A stretch of 62,804 nucleotides of DNA from CALWZE01 sp036644375 (GTDB taxonomy: Bacteria > Bacillota > Clostridia > Oscillospirales > Ruminococcaceae): the NCBI GenBank assembly GCA_036644375.1, contig JAVXQD010000009.1, positions 1 to 62,804 of the forward strand, read 5' to 3'. The position numbers were made by a program, and so were the translations under genes. The notes beneath the pieces are model-generated. The model was not told where the DNA came from and did not search any database. It saw only the letters and a list, made by a program, of their open reading frames with translations. Shown here in pieces: positions 44,693 through 53,960 of the stretch. Within the stretch, counting starts at the first letter, position 1. Each line of letters begins with the position of its first letter.

Positions 44693-45515
44693 TGTCAGCT
44701 CAGACGGTAATAAAAGACGCAGAATAAAAAAAAGAAAAGCCATGCTGAGAATGCTTGTGTCTTTTGTGATTTTTATTCTGATAATTGTGGGAATCGCAAT
44801 GCTTTTAATTAATGTTTTCTCATCCAAAGCAGCGGAGAAGCCGGATAGCGGTACCGACACATCTCAAACTACGGGCGATAAACCGGAAATTCCGACTGTT
44901 CCTCCCTCGGAACCGATTGTTTCGGAGGAGCCAAAAGTTGATCCGGATAACATTTTCACCCCTTATGAGCGCGGCGGTGCATACTATGTTAAAATAGACG
45001 GACTCGAAATGCTGTTGGTGAACAAGGACTACCATCTCTCCGAGACTTACGGCGACGAATACGGCAGCGGACTCGCACCCGAAGCGCAGGAAGCTTTTGA
45101 TAATATGCAGAGTGCGGCAAATGCCGATGGGCTTAGCCTTTGGGTACAGTCGGGGCACAGGAGCTATGATACACAGCAAGGTCTGTTTAACGGATATGCT
45201 CAGAGTGAGGGAGAGCAGGCAGCAAGTCGATATTCCGCAAGACCGGGTCAATCAGAGCACCAAACAGGTCTTGCAATGGATATCAATCAAATAAGCAGTT
45301 CTTTTGAAAATACTTCTGAATTTGAATGGCTTTCTGAAAATGCAGCGGATTACGGGTTTATTCTTCGCTTCATGAAGGGCAAGGAGGCCGCAACCGGATA
45401 TATGTATGAGCCATGGCACTATCGCTATGTCGGTGTGCAGCTTGCGCATATTCTTAAAGACAGCGGGTTGTCTGTTGAAGAATATATCGGACTTTGTGAC
45501 ACAATTCCAGCTTAA
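44682..45515 (+). CDS. VanY-type D-alanyl-D-alanine carboxypeptidase (M15B)
   Basis: A 277-aa protein with a basic start, one membrane helix (residues ~18-45), a Pro/Ser/Glu linker and an M15B peptidase domain. The zinc site is complete: QSGHRSYDTQ, SEHQTGLAMDIN (His and Asp ligands) and EPWHYRYVG (catalytic Glu and His ligand). It should trim D-Ala from peptidoglycan stems outside the membrane. The ATG at 44682 follows AAGAGG. No vancomycin-resistance genes are near, so it is probably a housekeeping wall enzyme. Confidence 0.92.
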   Translation: MKNNVSSDGNKRRRIKKRKAMLRMLVSFVIFILIIVGIAMLLINVFSSKAAEKPDSGTDTSQTTGDKPEIPTVPPSEPIVSEEPKVDPDNIFTPYERGGAYYVKIDGLEMLLVNKDYHLSETYGDEYGSGLAPEAQEAFDNMQSAANADGLSLWVQSGHRSYDTQQGLFNGYAQSEGEQAASRYSARPGQSEHQTGLAMDINQISSSFENTSEFEWLSENAADYGFILRFMKGKEAATGYMYEPWHYRYVGVQLAHILKDSGLSVEEYIGLCDTIPA

Positions 45516-45597
45516 ATGGCGGCTGACGAAAAAGTTTGGCGTCTGTTGCCAAAGCATTATCAAATATCAAAATACAAAATAGAATTATTCAAAAGCG

Positions 45598-45645
45598 AAA
45601 AAATCTGCGCAGAAAACGATAAGCTCGTTTCTGCGCAGATTTTTG
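45598..45645. terminator. Bidirectional terminator between vanY and the PrsA-like gene
   Basis: AAAAATCTGCGCAGAAA...CGA from 45598 pairs with TCGTTTCTGCGCAGATTTTT (45625-45644) with one bulged A. A and T runs flank both sides. Confidence 0.85.
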
Positions 45646-45665
45646 TATGATATTATGTGGCGGTG

Positions 45666-45710
45666 CATTCACTGCAACAGCGCATCTCTTGTGTGCGTTT
45701 GCAGTGAATG
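45666..45710. other. Second hairpin of unknown role
   Basis: Perfect 12-bp arms CATTCACTGCAA (45666-45677) and TTGCAGTGAATG (45699-45710) with an inner GCGCA/TGCG pairing and no T run. It sits in the 3' region of the PrsA-like gene just before the terminator; it might protect the 3' end or be part of a small RNA. Confidence 0.5.
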
Positions 45711-45740
45711 AGATAAAGCTTAATTCACGGTTGATAGGTG

Positions 45741-46799
45741 CTATTTGAATTTTATTTTATCGAGAGCATAATATTTTTGTGCGCGAGCATCGGCGTCTAC
45801 TTTGTAATCAACTATGGATTTTTCCATGTATTCCTGAAACAGCCCCGAGCCCATTGCGGTGACTACAGCCATGTCATTTGTTTCCTCGGTATCCTCTGCG
45901 CTGAGTCCCTTGTTGCGGTAGATATAATACGTTCCGTCTTTTTCAAACAAGTGCAAATCGCTGTCGGCGGTTGCAATAGCAGCTTTTACGAGATCGCTGT
46001 TAATTCCGTCTGTGTTTGTGTTGACAAAGGTGTCTTTGATAAAAAGCTTTGTAAATTGTTCGTCGTTAACCTCGGAGTTGCTTCCTGTCAGGGTCAGAAC
46101 CTCGGCATAGTGCTGAGTGTACAGAGCCTTGAGCTCCTCATCTGTTTTTGCCTGTGCCATCAGCGCGGCGACCTCGCCGATTTTAGCGAGATTTTCGCTG
46201 TCGAGCTTAGAGCCCGAGATATTTGTTGACGGAAACACAATATAGTCAATCCGTGTGTAGTTATCAACAAAGTTGGCTTGCTTTTCTTCTGCTGAAAATG
46301 CAAATTCTCCATCTGCTCCATAGAGTTTTTGTATAACCATGCTCTGTTTATACGGAACAGTCTGCATCTCAATAAAGGTTTCGTATCCAATTCCGTTTTT
46401 CATGTACATTGAACCGTAATTATTCCAGTCATTGCTTGCTTGATATTCGATGTAATATTTATTGAAATCATCCATGGCAAGATCAAGTCGTTTGAATTCA
46501 CGGTCAATAAATACGTTTTGCTTGAGCATATTCAGCGATTGTGCTGCAATCCACTCACGGGCAGGTGTGCCTTCAATATCAATATCCAAAATGGAAGCGT
46601 CGGCAATTGCCGGATCATTGTTTGTGGTTACTGCTTTAAAGGTTGATTCAAGCTGATAATAAAGATATTTGCCTGCCGAAACGGAATCGCCATCAATTTT
46701 CATGACAGTTTCGGGATTATACCCGCAGCTTGTGAACATGCACAGGCAAACTGCGACTGCTGTAACGGCACTGAAAAGTTTTTTATAATTCAAAATCAT
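45741..46799 (-). CDS. PrsA/SurA-like foldase lipoprotein
   Basis: A 352-aa lipoprotein: signal AVTAVAVCLCMFTSC with lipobox FTSC, then VMKIDGDSVSAGKYLYYQLE, the opening strand-helix of the SurA/PrsA N-domain. The helical region fits that fold. I do not see a clear parvulin active site in the later part, so it may be a chaperone without isomerase activity. It lies just downstream of mfd, where a prsA-like gene is common in clostridia. GGAGG lies before the ATG. Confidence 0.7.
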   Translation of the reverse strand: MILNYKKLFSAVTAVAVCLCMFTSCGYNPETVMKIDGDSVSAGKYLYYQLESTFKAVTTNNDPAIADASILDIDIEGTPAREWIAAQSLNMLKQNVFIDREFKRLDLAMDDFNKYYIEYQASNDWNNYGSMYMKNGIGYETFIEMQTVPYKQSMVIQKLYGADGEFAFSAEEKQANFVDNYTRIDYIVFPSTNISGSKLDSENLAKIGEVAALMAQAKTDEELKALYTQHYAEVLTLTGSNSEVNDEQFTKLFIKDTFVNTNTDGINSDLVKAAIATADSDLHLFEKDGTYYIYRNKGLSAEDTEETNDMAVVTAMGSGLFQEYMEKSIVDYKVDADARAQKYYALDKIKFK

Positions 46800-46877
46800 A
46801 CCCTCCGAATGAGTATTCTATAGTGTTTTATTATACACGAATATGACAGTCTTATCAAATTATTTTATTACAACTAT

Positions 46878-49800
46878 TTAGGGCTGTGAAGAAACCGTGT
46901 TGCATAAAAATTCTGTGGCGGCATCTATTGGGGATTCGTCGGTCTTTACCTCAATGGCAATATAGCTTTTGCCTTTTGCGGAAACAAGGACTCGGCGCAG
47001 TCTCTTTTTAATGTAATCATCGACCGAAATATTTTGTATGTTGTCGGTGTAAAACAGAAGTGATTCACGATCTCGCTGTTTTACCTCGTATATACCGAGC
47101 CTGCTTGCCATAATTCTCACAAGTGACACAGAAACAAGAGCTGAAACACTTTCGGGAACATCTCCGAACCTGTCACGGAGCTCATCAATGACATCCTCCG
47201 CGTCTTCGGGAGTCTCTATTGCCGCAATACGCTTGTACATCTCTATTCGGCTTTCATTGTCGGGAATATAGGTTTCCGGAATAAATGCGCTGATAGAGAT
47301 ATCGACCGTGCACTCGACATTGTTTTGTACTGACGGCTGTCCGCTTTCATCGCTGATAGCCTGAGATAAAATTTTAAGATATGTGTCATATCCGACTGCC
47401 TGCATGTGTCCGCTCTGCTTTGCGCTGAGCACACTGCCTGCACCGCGAATCTGAAGGTCTCGCATCGCAATTTTGAATCCGCTTCCGAAGCTTGTGAAGT
47501 CACGGATAGCCGCAAGACGTTTAGATGATATGTCCGTGAGAACCTTGTCACGGCGAAATGTAAAATACGCAAAAGCGCGTCTTCCGCTCCGCCCAACACG
47601 TCCGCGAATTTGATACAGCTGCGAGAGACCCATTCGGTCTGCATCCTCAACGATTAAAGTGTTGCAGTTTGGCACATCGACGCCGGTCTCGATTATTGTT
47701 GTACATACGAGAATGTCGCACTCGTGACCTATAAGCTGTTTCCAAATTTCAGACAAGGCATCCTCGCCCATCTGTCCGTGTGCGATTCCGATGCGTGCGT
47801 CCGGCAAAAACTCCTTGAGCTTGGCGGCACAAAGCTCAATTGTCTCAACGCGGTTATGCAAATAATAGACCTGACCTCCGCGCGACAATTCGCGCTTCAT
47901 TGCATCTGCGAGAACGGATATGTCATATTCCATAACATAGGTTTGAACAGGATGTCTGTCCTCGGGCGGCTCCTCAATGACGGACATGTCGCGGATTCCG
48001 CTCATTGCCATATTCAGTGTGCGCGGAATCGGAGTTGCCGACAGGGTCAATACATCGACGCCTGCGAAGGACTGTTTAAGCTTTTCTTTATGCGCCACTC
48101 CGAACCGCTGCTCCTCGTCTATGACAAGAAGTCCGAGCCTCTTGAATTTAATATCTTTTTGCAGAAGGCGGTGGGTGCCGATTGCAATGTCGACCGTGCC
48201 GTTCTTTATGCCCTCGACTGCCGCCTTAATCTCTTTGGGAGATGAAAAGCGTGACAGCATGGCAATGTTTATCGGGTATGTCTCCATGCGTTCACTGAAT
48301 GTCTTAAAGTGCTGCCATGCAAGAATCGTGGTGGGAACAAGCACGGCACATTGGCGGTCATCGGTGACACACTTAAAAGCCGCGCGAAGGGCAACCTCGG
48401 TTTTGCCGACACCGACATCGCCGCAAAGCAGCCTGTCCATCGGCCGCTCACGCTGCATGTCCTGCTTTATTTCTTCGATGGCACGCAGCTGATCATCGGT
48501 TTCATCGTATGCGAATCTCGCCTCGAAATCCTGCTGCCATGTGGTATCCTGCTGAAATGCTATTCCTTTTTCCTGTTCTCGTTTTGCATATAGCTCAATA
48601 AGCTCTTTTGCCATCTCTCGAACTGCCTTGTATACGCCTGCCTTTGTTTTGATCCATTCTCCGGAATGCAGCTTTGCAAGCTTGACGTTGCCGTCTTCCT
48701 TGGGGGAGATATACTGTGACACCATATCTAACTGCGTCACGGGAACATACAGCGTATCCGAACCGCGATAACCGATTTTAATGTAGTCGCGAATAAAGCC
48801 GTGATGATCTATTCGGTGAATTCCCTCGAAAACCCCGATTCCGTGTGAGCTGTGCACGACGTAATCTCCCACGCGCAGATCTTCAAGTGAACCGAGTGAC
48901 TTGCCTGTTTTGTCGACATGCTTTAATCCGTGCTTAGACGGCTTGTTTTCTCGTTTTGAGGCAATGAGGCAAAATTTGCGGTCTGTCAATTCAAAACCGC
49001 TGCTCAACGTGCCGACACATACCCCTACGGTACCCTGCAAAGGGAGATCATTGTCCAGAAGCTCAGCTGTTAGCCCCATATCCTGCAAATCATGACAGAT
49101 GGCATCTGCGGCGCGCAGGGTGCCCGCGAGAACCACCACTGCGTAACCCATCTCAATATAGCCGCGAACATCCTCGACAAGCATTGCAAATTCTCCTCCC
49201 CATCGAGGAATAGAATTAGCTCTGACATTGACAAGTGCATTCAGTCGTACAGCACCTATTGTACGGGAAAAAACATCGGCGAGCACAGTTGCCCGATTTG
49301 GATCACTGATATTGAAATGTTCAAGATAAAATGGTGGCTGACCTTTTTTTAAAATACCCTGCCCGATTAATGAAACGATTTCTTCACTGTGCATTTTCAG
49401 CAGATTTTCATGTCGCTTTTCAAGGGCGTTCGGCTCATTTAAAAACAGGATTGCATTTGGCAGGTAATCGAGCAGGGTTTCCGGTCTCTCATAGACAGCA
49501 AACATATATCTGTCCGTACACGCCGGCATTACTCCGCTCTCAAGATTTTGTATGTCACGCACAATCATTTTTTCGAGTAAGTCTGATTTTTTCGAGGTGC
49601 TTAAAAGCTTTTTTAAAGAGGCAATTGCCTCATCGGGTGTTCCGAGTACAACCTCACGGACCGGGGTTATTGCTGCCGATTTTAGATTGGATAGTCTGCG
49701 CTGTGTCTTTTCATCAAATGAGCATACCGCATCTATTTCATCTCCGAAAAGCTCAATTCGAAGAGGATGCTCGGAGTGCGCGGGAAAAACATCGAGTATA

Positions 49801-50324
49801 CCTCCGCGCACGGCAAACTGCCCTTTGCCATCAACTCTGTCCCCGCGAGAATAACCTGCCGCTATCAGTGATGCGGTGAGCTGCGAAAGGTTGACCTTTC
49901 CGCCCTTCTTAAGCTCACGTGACAGAGAGAGATATTGCTGCTTGGGGATCGTGTATTGGCATAGAGCTTCAAGTGAGCAGCAAACAACCGAGATTTTTTC
50001 CGAAACCAGTTGACCGAGTGCAGCAAGCCGTGAAATTTCAATTTCATGTGAGGTTCCCTCTACATCGAGAAACACAAAGTCGCGCGAGGTATAGGAAGAG
50101 CAGCCGAGACCAAGCTCTTCAAAATCCGCAGCGGACATCACGGCCTCGGCGTCTGTTTCACACACGAAAATTATCGGTCTGCCGAGACTTTTTGCAAGTG
50201 CGGCGGCATACAGCACACGATGTATCGGATGCACACCGAAAAGAGCCGCAGTGCCATTTGGCGTGAAGGCTGCCTTTAAAGTATCGAATTGCTCGCTTTT
50301 TATTATGGGGGTAAGAAAATTCAT
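46878..50324 (-). CDS. mfd: Transcription-repair coupling factor Mfd
   Basis: An 1148-aa SF2 translocase of normal length. UvrB-like N-domain (YSRGDRVDGKGQFAVRGGILD), RNA-polymerase interaction domain from ~480 (LRVGDYVVHSSHGIGVFEGI), helicase motifs I LLCGDVGVGKTEVALRAAF, II VIDEEQRFG, III LSATPIPRTLNMA, VI QLYQIRGRVGRSGR, and the C-terminal D7 domain. It removes stalled RNA polymerase and recruits UvrA. The ribosome binding site is weak (AGAGAT). It follows pth with a terminator-like hairpin in between. Confidence 0.98.
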   Translation of the reverse strand: MNFLTPIIKSEQFDTLKAAFTPNGTAALFGVHPIHRVLYAAALAKSLGRPIIFVCETDAEAVMSAADFEELGLGCSSYTSRDFVFLDVEGTSHEIEISRLAALGQLVSEKISVVCCSLEALCQYTIPKQQYLSLSRELKKGGKVNLSQLTASLIAAGYSRGDRVDGKGQFAVRGGILDVFPAHSEHPLRIELFGDEIDAVCSFDEKTQRRLSNLKSAAITPVREVVLGTPDEAIASLKKLLSTSKKSDLLEKMIVRDIQNLESGVMPACTDRYMFAVYERPETLLDYLPNAILFLNEPNALEKRHENLLKMHSEEIVSLIGQGILKKGQPPFYLEHFNISDPNRATVLADVFSRTIGAVRLNALVNVRANSIPRWGGEFAMLVEDVRGYIEMGYAVVVLAGTLRAADAICHDLQDMGLTAELLDNDLPLQGTVGVCVGTLSSGFELTDRKFCLIASKRENKPSKHGLKHVDKTGKSLGSLEDLRVGDYVVHSSHGIGVFEGIHRIDHHGFIRDYIKIGYRGSDTLYVPVTQLDMVSQYISPKEDGNVKLAKLHSGEWIKTKAGVYKAVREMAKELIELYAKREQEKGIAFQQDTTWQQDFEARFAYDETDDQLRAIEEIKQDMQRERPMDRLLCGDVGVGKTEVALRAAFKCVTDDRQCAVLVPTTILAWQHFKTFSERMETYPINIAMLSRFSSPKEIKAAVEGIKNGTVDIAIGTHRLLQKDIKFKRLGLLVIDEEQRFGVAHKEKLKQSFAGVDVLTLSATPIPRTLNMAMSGIRDMSVIEEPPEDRHPVQTYVMEYDISVLADAMKRELSRGGQVYYLHNRVETIELCAAKLKEFLPDARIGIAHGQMGEDALSEIWKQLIGHECDILVCTTIIETGVDVPNCNTLIVEDADRMGLSQLYQIRGRVGRSGRRAFAYFTFRRDKVLTDISSKRLAAIRDFTSFGSGFKIAMRDLQIRGAGSVLSAKQSGHMQAVGYDTYLKILSQAISDESGQPSVQNNVECTVDISISAFIPETYIPDNESRIEMYKRIAAIETPEDAEDVIDELRDRFGDVPESVSALVSVSLVRIMASRLGIYEVKQRDRESLLFYTDNIQNISVDDYIKKRLRRVLVSAKGKSYIAIEVKTDESPIDAATEFLCNTVSSQP

Positions 50325-50417
50325 AGATATCTCTTTTGTTATATATTTATTCGGTAGCTTAATCAGTGCTTATTGCGCAAAGCTTATTGAGAACCGTGCT
50401 GTGCGTTTAGCCGAGCA

Positions 50418-50447
50418 AAAACTCGCAGAAACTCAGGATTTCTGCGA
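50418..50447 (-). terminator. Hairpin terminator between pth and mfd
   Basis: TCGCAGAAA (50423-50431) and TTTCTGCGA (50439-50447) are perfect 9-bp arms with a 7-nt loop; on the minus strand GTTTTTG follows. It may lower read-through from pth into mfd. Confidence 0.65.
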
Positions 50448-50473
50448 TTGACTTATGCTGTTGACGAGAAGCA

Positions 50474-51064
50474 TTAATTAAATCTGCTTTGAGCCGTTTG
50501 GAGGCAATCCTGTACCAACAACTCAACAGCTTCGCAGACGTCGTCTGTTCTTGCCTCTATCGCTTTTCGGTCAGCGCTGCTCGGCATTGACAATACCCAG
50601 TCGGCAAGGTCATAGTCGGGTCCGGGTTTCTGACCGACTCCGACTTTTATGCGTGGAAATTTATCTGTGCCGAGCTGTTCAATAAGGCTTTTGATGCCGT
50701 TGTGTCCTCCGGCGCTGCCCTCCGCACGAATGCGGAGAGCACCCGCGTCAAGAGAGACATCGTCGTATATGACAATAATATTTTCCGGGGCAACCTTGTA
50801 GTAGTTCGCTGCCTCGCGAACCGCGATGCCGGAGAGATTCATGTAGGTGGTTGGTTTTAAAAGCATCACTTTAGCACCGCTGATATTTACGGTGCCGCAA
50901 AGTGACTGAAATCGTGCACGCGTGACTTTAGTACCCAGAGAACAAGCAAGTGCATCCATCATTCTAAAGCCCGTATTGTGCCGCGAATAGTCATATTTTT
51001 TACCGGGATTACCGAGCCCGACAACAATATAATCAAGAGCTGAGTCTTTTTTCTTAAAAAACAT
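50474..51064 (-). CDS. pth: Peptidyl-tRNA hydrolase
   Basis: A 196-aa enzyme that recycles stalled peptidyl-tRNA. Motifs: VVGLGNPGKKYDYSRHNTGF with the catalytic His, LLKPTTYMNLSG and YDDVSLDAGALRIRAEGSAG, then GGHNGIKSL. The ATG is 5 nt after the stop of the upstream YerB-like gene, whose last codons hold the AAAGGAACAG site, so the two are coupled. It precedes mfd as in most Firmicutes. Confidence 0.97.
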   Translation of the reverse strand: MFFKKKDSALDYIVVGLGNPGKKYDYSRHNTGFRMMDALACSLGTKVTRARFQSLCGTVNISGAKVMLLKPTTYMNLSGIAVREAANYYKVAPENIIVIYDDVSLDAGALRIRAEGSAGGHNGIKSLIEQLGTDKFPRIKVGVGQKPGPDYDLADWVLSMPSSADRKAIEARTDDVCEAVELLVQDCLQTAQSRFN

Positions 51065-51069
51065 GGTTT

Positions 51070-52152
51070 CTACTGTTCCTTTATTTCAAGTGTATCATCA
51101 AAGTAGTCGCGAATTACGCTGACATAAGTCGTCCCCGTATTTACAATCAAATCCGATCCGTCATCTTTTTTAAAGCTGAAGTCACCGTTCCAGTCCGGCT
51201 TTTCCCATGTGAGATGCTCATACCGCCCCTGTGAGAAATAATATCCTTCGCCGCCGTCCTCATAGTCGACATCGACAAGCTCGCTGTTGGCAATTCCGCC
51301 GATATACGCGAAGAGAACAAAGACATTATCGAACGAGAGCTGTGTATTGCCGTTTCCCGCATCAATCTGCTTTTCGCCGTCCTGCCATTTACAGTATTTT
51401 CGGTCGACCGCATTATACCTGAAATCCCCGTCATACTCGCCTGAAAATTCAAAGGTAAAACTTCCGGCGCTGCCCGTTCCCGGCATGACAGGAGTGTTTT
51501 CGTCAACATTGAAATTAAATGCAGGCGGCATATCTTTTTCGAGCTTCGGGTTCAGGTCAAGAGTTTTGATTCCTTTCGGTATAAGCTCGGAATTAGTAAA
51601 TTTACAGTGCTCTGAGGCGTATGTTTTCATGCGTTCTCGGTCTACATATAAAAAGTCTTCGGTGTAATATCCGTCCAGCGTGTTTACGCCGTACATGTAA
51701 AGGCGCTCGTTGCAGAAATCAGAGGTTCCGATGTGTGTGATAATCGGATTCCATTGATACACACCCTCCAGAAATTGGTGACGCAGCGAGCGCACCGAGC
51801 CTATGTATCCGGCATCGGATACATCTGAAAAAATTGCCATAAGACGTGTGATACCGCCCTCGGTTTCAATTTCAAAGAGGATGTCCGCTTTTGATATTCC
51901 ATACTGCGGCCAGCTTGCGTAATTATTATTGACCGACACAGCAATAGGACGCATACCGACGCGATCATCCGGAAGATCATAAAGTCCATTTAAATAGTTG
52001 TAGTTCAGCTTAATCGGTTCCGGTTCGGGCTCCGGCTCAGGCGCAACGGGTATCGGCTCGGTGACAACGGGCTCAGGCTCTTCTTTTTTGCAGGATGAAA
52101 AAAGGGAGAGAGCGATAACAGAACACAACAGTAAGGCAACAAGTCTCTTCAT
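51070..52152 (-). CDS. YerB-like DUF3048 lipoprotein, copy 1
   Basis: A 360-aa lipoprotein: MKRLVALLLCSVIALSLFSSC with lipobox FSSC, then a Pro/Glu linker (EPEPEPEPIK). The DUF3048 body has NYLNGLYDLPDDRVGMRPIA, VNNNYASWPQYGISKADILF, EIETEGGITRLMAIFSD and IGSVRSLRHQF. A conserved Arg-rich pattern is shared with copy 2 downstream-to-upstream. YerB homologues are envelope lipoproteins of unsettled function. The start at 52152 follows AAGGAG at 7 nt. It is coupled to pth. Confidence 0.88.
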   Translation of the reverse strand: MKRLVALLLCSVIALSLFSSCKKEEPEPVVTEPIPVAPEPEPEPEPIKLNYNYLNGLYDLPDDRVGMRPIAVSVNNNYASWPQYGISKADILFEIETEGGITRLMAIFSDVSDAGYIGSVRSLRHQFLEGVYQWNPIITHIGTSDFCNERLYMYGVNTLDGYYTEDFLYVDRERMKTYASEHCKFTNSELIPKGIKTLDLNPKLEKDMPPAFNFNVDENTPVMPGTGSAGSFTFEFSGEYDGDFRYNAVDRKYCKWQDGEKQIDAGNGNTQLSFDNVFVLFAYIGGIANSELVDVDYEDGGEGYYFSQGRYEHLTWEKPDWNGDFSFKKDDGSDLIVNTGTTYVSVIRDYFDDTLEIKEQ

Positions 52153-52276
52153 GGTGGTACTCCTTAAAATTCCGCACAGGTATGGGTGCATTATGCGGAA
52201 TATACTTTCGGAACGAATTAATCGCATATGGTTATTGTATCGCAAAACGAACTTTGTTGCAATTTGTATGCAAAAG

Positions 52277-52313
52277 AAAAATCCCGAATCGCTTTGAACG
52301 AATCGGGATTTTT
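52277..52313 (-). terminator. Terminator after YerB copy 2
   Basis: AAAAATCCCGAATCG (52277-52291) and CGAATCGGGATTTTT (52299-52313) pair with one mismatch. It lies 15 bp past the copy-2 stop, so the two paralogues are separate transcripts. Confidence 0.8.
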
Positions 52314-52327
52314 GCTGCAAAGTCTAA

Positions 52328-53419
52328 TTAAGAAATTTCAAGTGAGCTTGCCTTTGTGTTACGGACAACGCCAAGATATGAAATACCCGCATTGAGGACA
52401 AGATCCGAGCCATCGGAGGTTTTAATCTCGAACGGGCTTGAGTAGTCACCCTTTGTCCAGGTTATTTTCTGATATTGTCCCTGTGAGAAGTAGTAGCCCT
52501 CGCCGCCTGCCTGATAGTTTACTTTTACAAGCTGTGTGCCATCAATCTGTGAAATTTCGGCAAACAGGATAAGCACATTGTCAAAAGCAAGCTGCTTGTT
52601 GTCATTGCCCGCATCTACCTGAGCTTTTCCCTTGTACTGGAATTTCTGATACTGCTTTGTTGCGGCATCATAGCGGAAGTCACCGTCGCCATAGCTTGAG
52701 AACATGAACTTGACATTGCTTGCCGCGCCGTCAGTCGGTGTAATGACTGTGCCCTCATCGGCGAAGTTAAACATCTTTTCGGTAGTAGTGGTTTTTTCTG
52801 TTTTGATGCGCGCCTCATCGAGAGCTTCATCAATCAGCTTACCTGATGTGAATTTGCAGTGCTCGGTTGCATAGGTTGCATTGCGGGCTCTGTCATAGTA
52901 AATTGCTCCGGGGATGTTTCCTCCGTCGAGTGTGCGGAAGTTATTCTCGGCAACAGCCTTGTCGGCATAAATAGAAGTACCGATATGGACGATAATCGGA
53001 TCCATCGGGAAGATAGCCTCCATGAACTGGTCACGAAGTGAGCGGACAGAACCGATAAGGGGAACTTCACGGGTATCGGCATACATTGCCATCATACGCG
53101 TGATGCCGCCCTCTGTTTCCATCTCAACGATGACGTCTGCCTGCGAGATTCCATATTGGGGCCAGCAGTCGTAAATGTTGTTAACAGAAACGGAATACGG
53201 ACGCATGCCTACGCGGTCACTCGGCATGTTGTGCAAGCCGGTAAGAGGATTGAGCGCGTCCTTGGTAGCGGCAACATCAACGGTGCCGTAGGTGTCCGAA
53301 AGACCGGCAAGCTCGTCAGCCTCTACATTCAAGTCAATCTGACTGTCATCGCCTTTTCCGCACGCAACAAGCGTGAGTGCGAGAGTCAGAACAAGAATTA
53401 TTGAAATAATTTTTTTCAT
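52328..53419 (-). CDS. YerB-like DUF3048 lipoprotein, copy 2
   Basis: A 363-aa lipoprotein: MKKIISIILVLTLALTLVAC with lipobox LVAC. The body has NPLTGLHNMPSDRVGMRPYS, VNNIYDCWPQYGISQADVIV, EMETEGGITRMMAMYAD and GSVRSLRDQFMEAIFPMDPI, clearly the same family as copy 1. Copy 2 has a longer polar segment before the domain instead of the EP repeat. GGAGATTG precedes the ATG. The pair looks like an old tandem duplication. Confidence 0.88.
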   Translation of the reverse strand: MKKIISIILVLTLALTLVACGKGDDSQIDLNVEADELAGLSDTYGTVDVAATKDALNPLTGLHNMPSDRVGMRPYSVSVNNIYDCWPQYGISQADVIVEMETEGGITRMMAMYADTREVPLIGSVRSLRDQFMEAIFPMDPIIVHIGTSIYADKAVAENNFRTLDGGNIPGAIYYDRARNATYATEHCKFTSGKLIDEALDEARIKTEKTTTTEKMFNFADEGTVITPTDGAASNVKFMFSSYGDGDFRYDAATKQYQKFQYKGKAQVDAGNDNKQLAFDNVLILFAEISQIDGTQLVKVNYQAGGEGYYFSQGQYQKITWTKGDYSSPFEIKTSDGSDLVLNAGISYLGVVRNTKASSLEIS

Positions 53420-53960
53420 TTTTCACAATCTCCTTTTTTGAGTCGGTTTATATTATACAGGAACAACAGCCGAAAGTAAACCTTAAACGAATGAACAAAA
53501 CGCCAAAATTCGGTCTTTTTTCCATTCCCCCTTTATGCTTATTGTTTTAAAAACACAGATTTATTCAAAAGTCGCCTGACGCAAACTGTAGTATGATTTT
53601 GCCAGTAAAGCTGCATTATTTTTCAATTAAACACATTATATAGGTTAATTCAAAAAATGAACTCAATGTAAGTCTGATTAATTAATGCCTGCGAAGTAAT
53701 CGCAAAATTCGGGTGCTGCGCAGCTCCCAAAGCATTTTGACTGATCGGATTTCGGGCAATAGATATATAAGACGGCGATTATTATATGTATTTAAGTAAA
53801 AATGAGAACATAGTGTATTATTAGTAATACACTATAGATACATATTATATATACATAAAATATTTTTTTCAAGTAAAAAGCAGCTTATGCCACATGTTGA
53901 AAATTATGATATACTTTATTTAAGTAGTAAATTTCATCGTCTGTGTTGCAGGAGAGAAAA
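53420..53960. other. 541-bp gene-free region with a GntR-type palindrome
   Basis: No believable frame. At 53810-53835 are ATAGTGTATTA and TAATACACTAT, 11-bp perfect arms around TTAG. At 53907-53915 is TGATATACT, an extended minus-10 for the M23 gene 46 nt further on. The rest is AT-rich DNA in which I see nothing. Confidence 0.55.
53810..53835. promoter_or_regulatory. Palindromic operator candidate, AGTGTATTA type
   Basis: AGTGTATTA-TTAG-TAATACACT within 11-bp arms. Half-sites of the AGTGTA/TACACT kind are typical of YtrA-subfamily GntR regulators. It lies about 130 bp upstream of the M23 peptidase start. No GntR gene is in the window. Confidence 0.55.

Noticed and set aside
53690..53760. 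Apparent repeat of TGCGAAGTAA...TCGCAAAA shared with 5304-5330
   Set aside because: The match is about 20 bases with a gap and does not extend; likely chance in AT-rich DNA.
53640..53800. c-di-AMP (ydaO) riboswitch before the M23 peptidase
   Set aside because: Such switches often precede wall hydrolases, but the conserved core sequences are not present.
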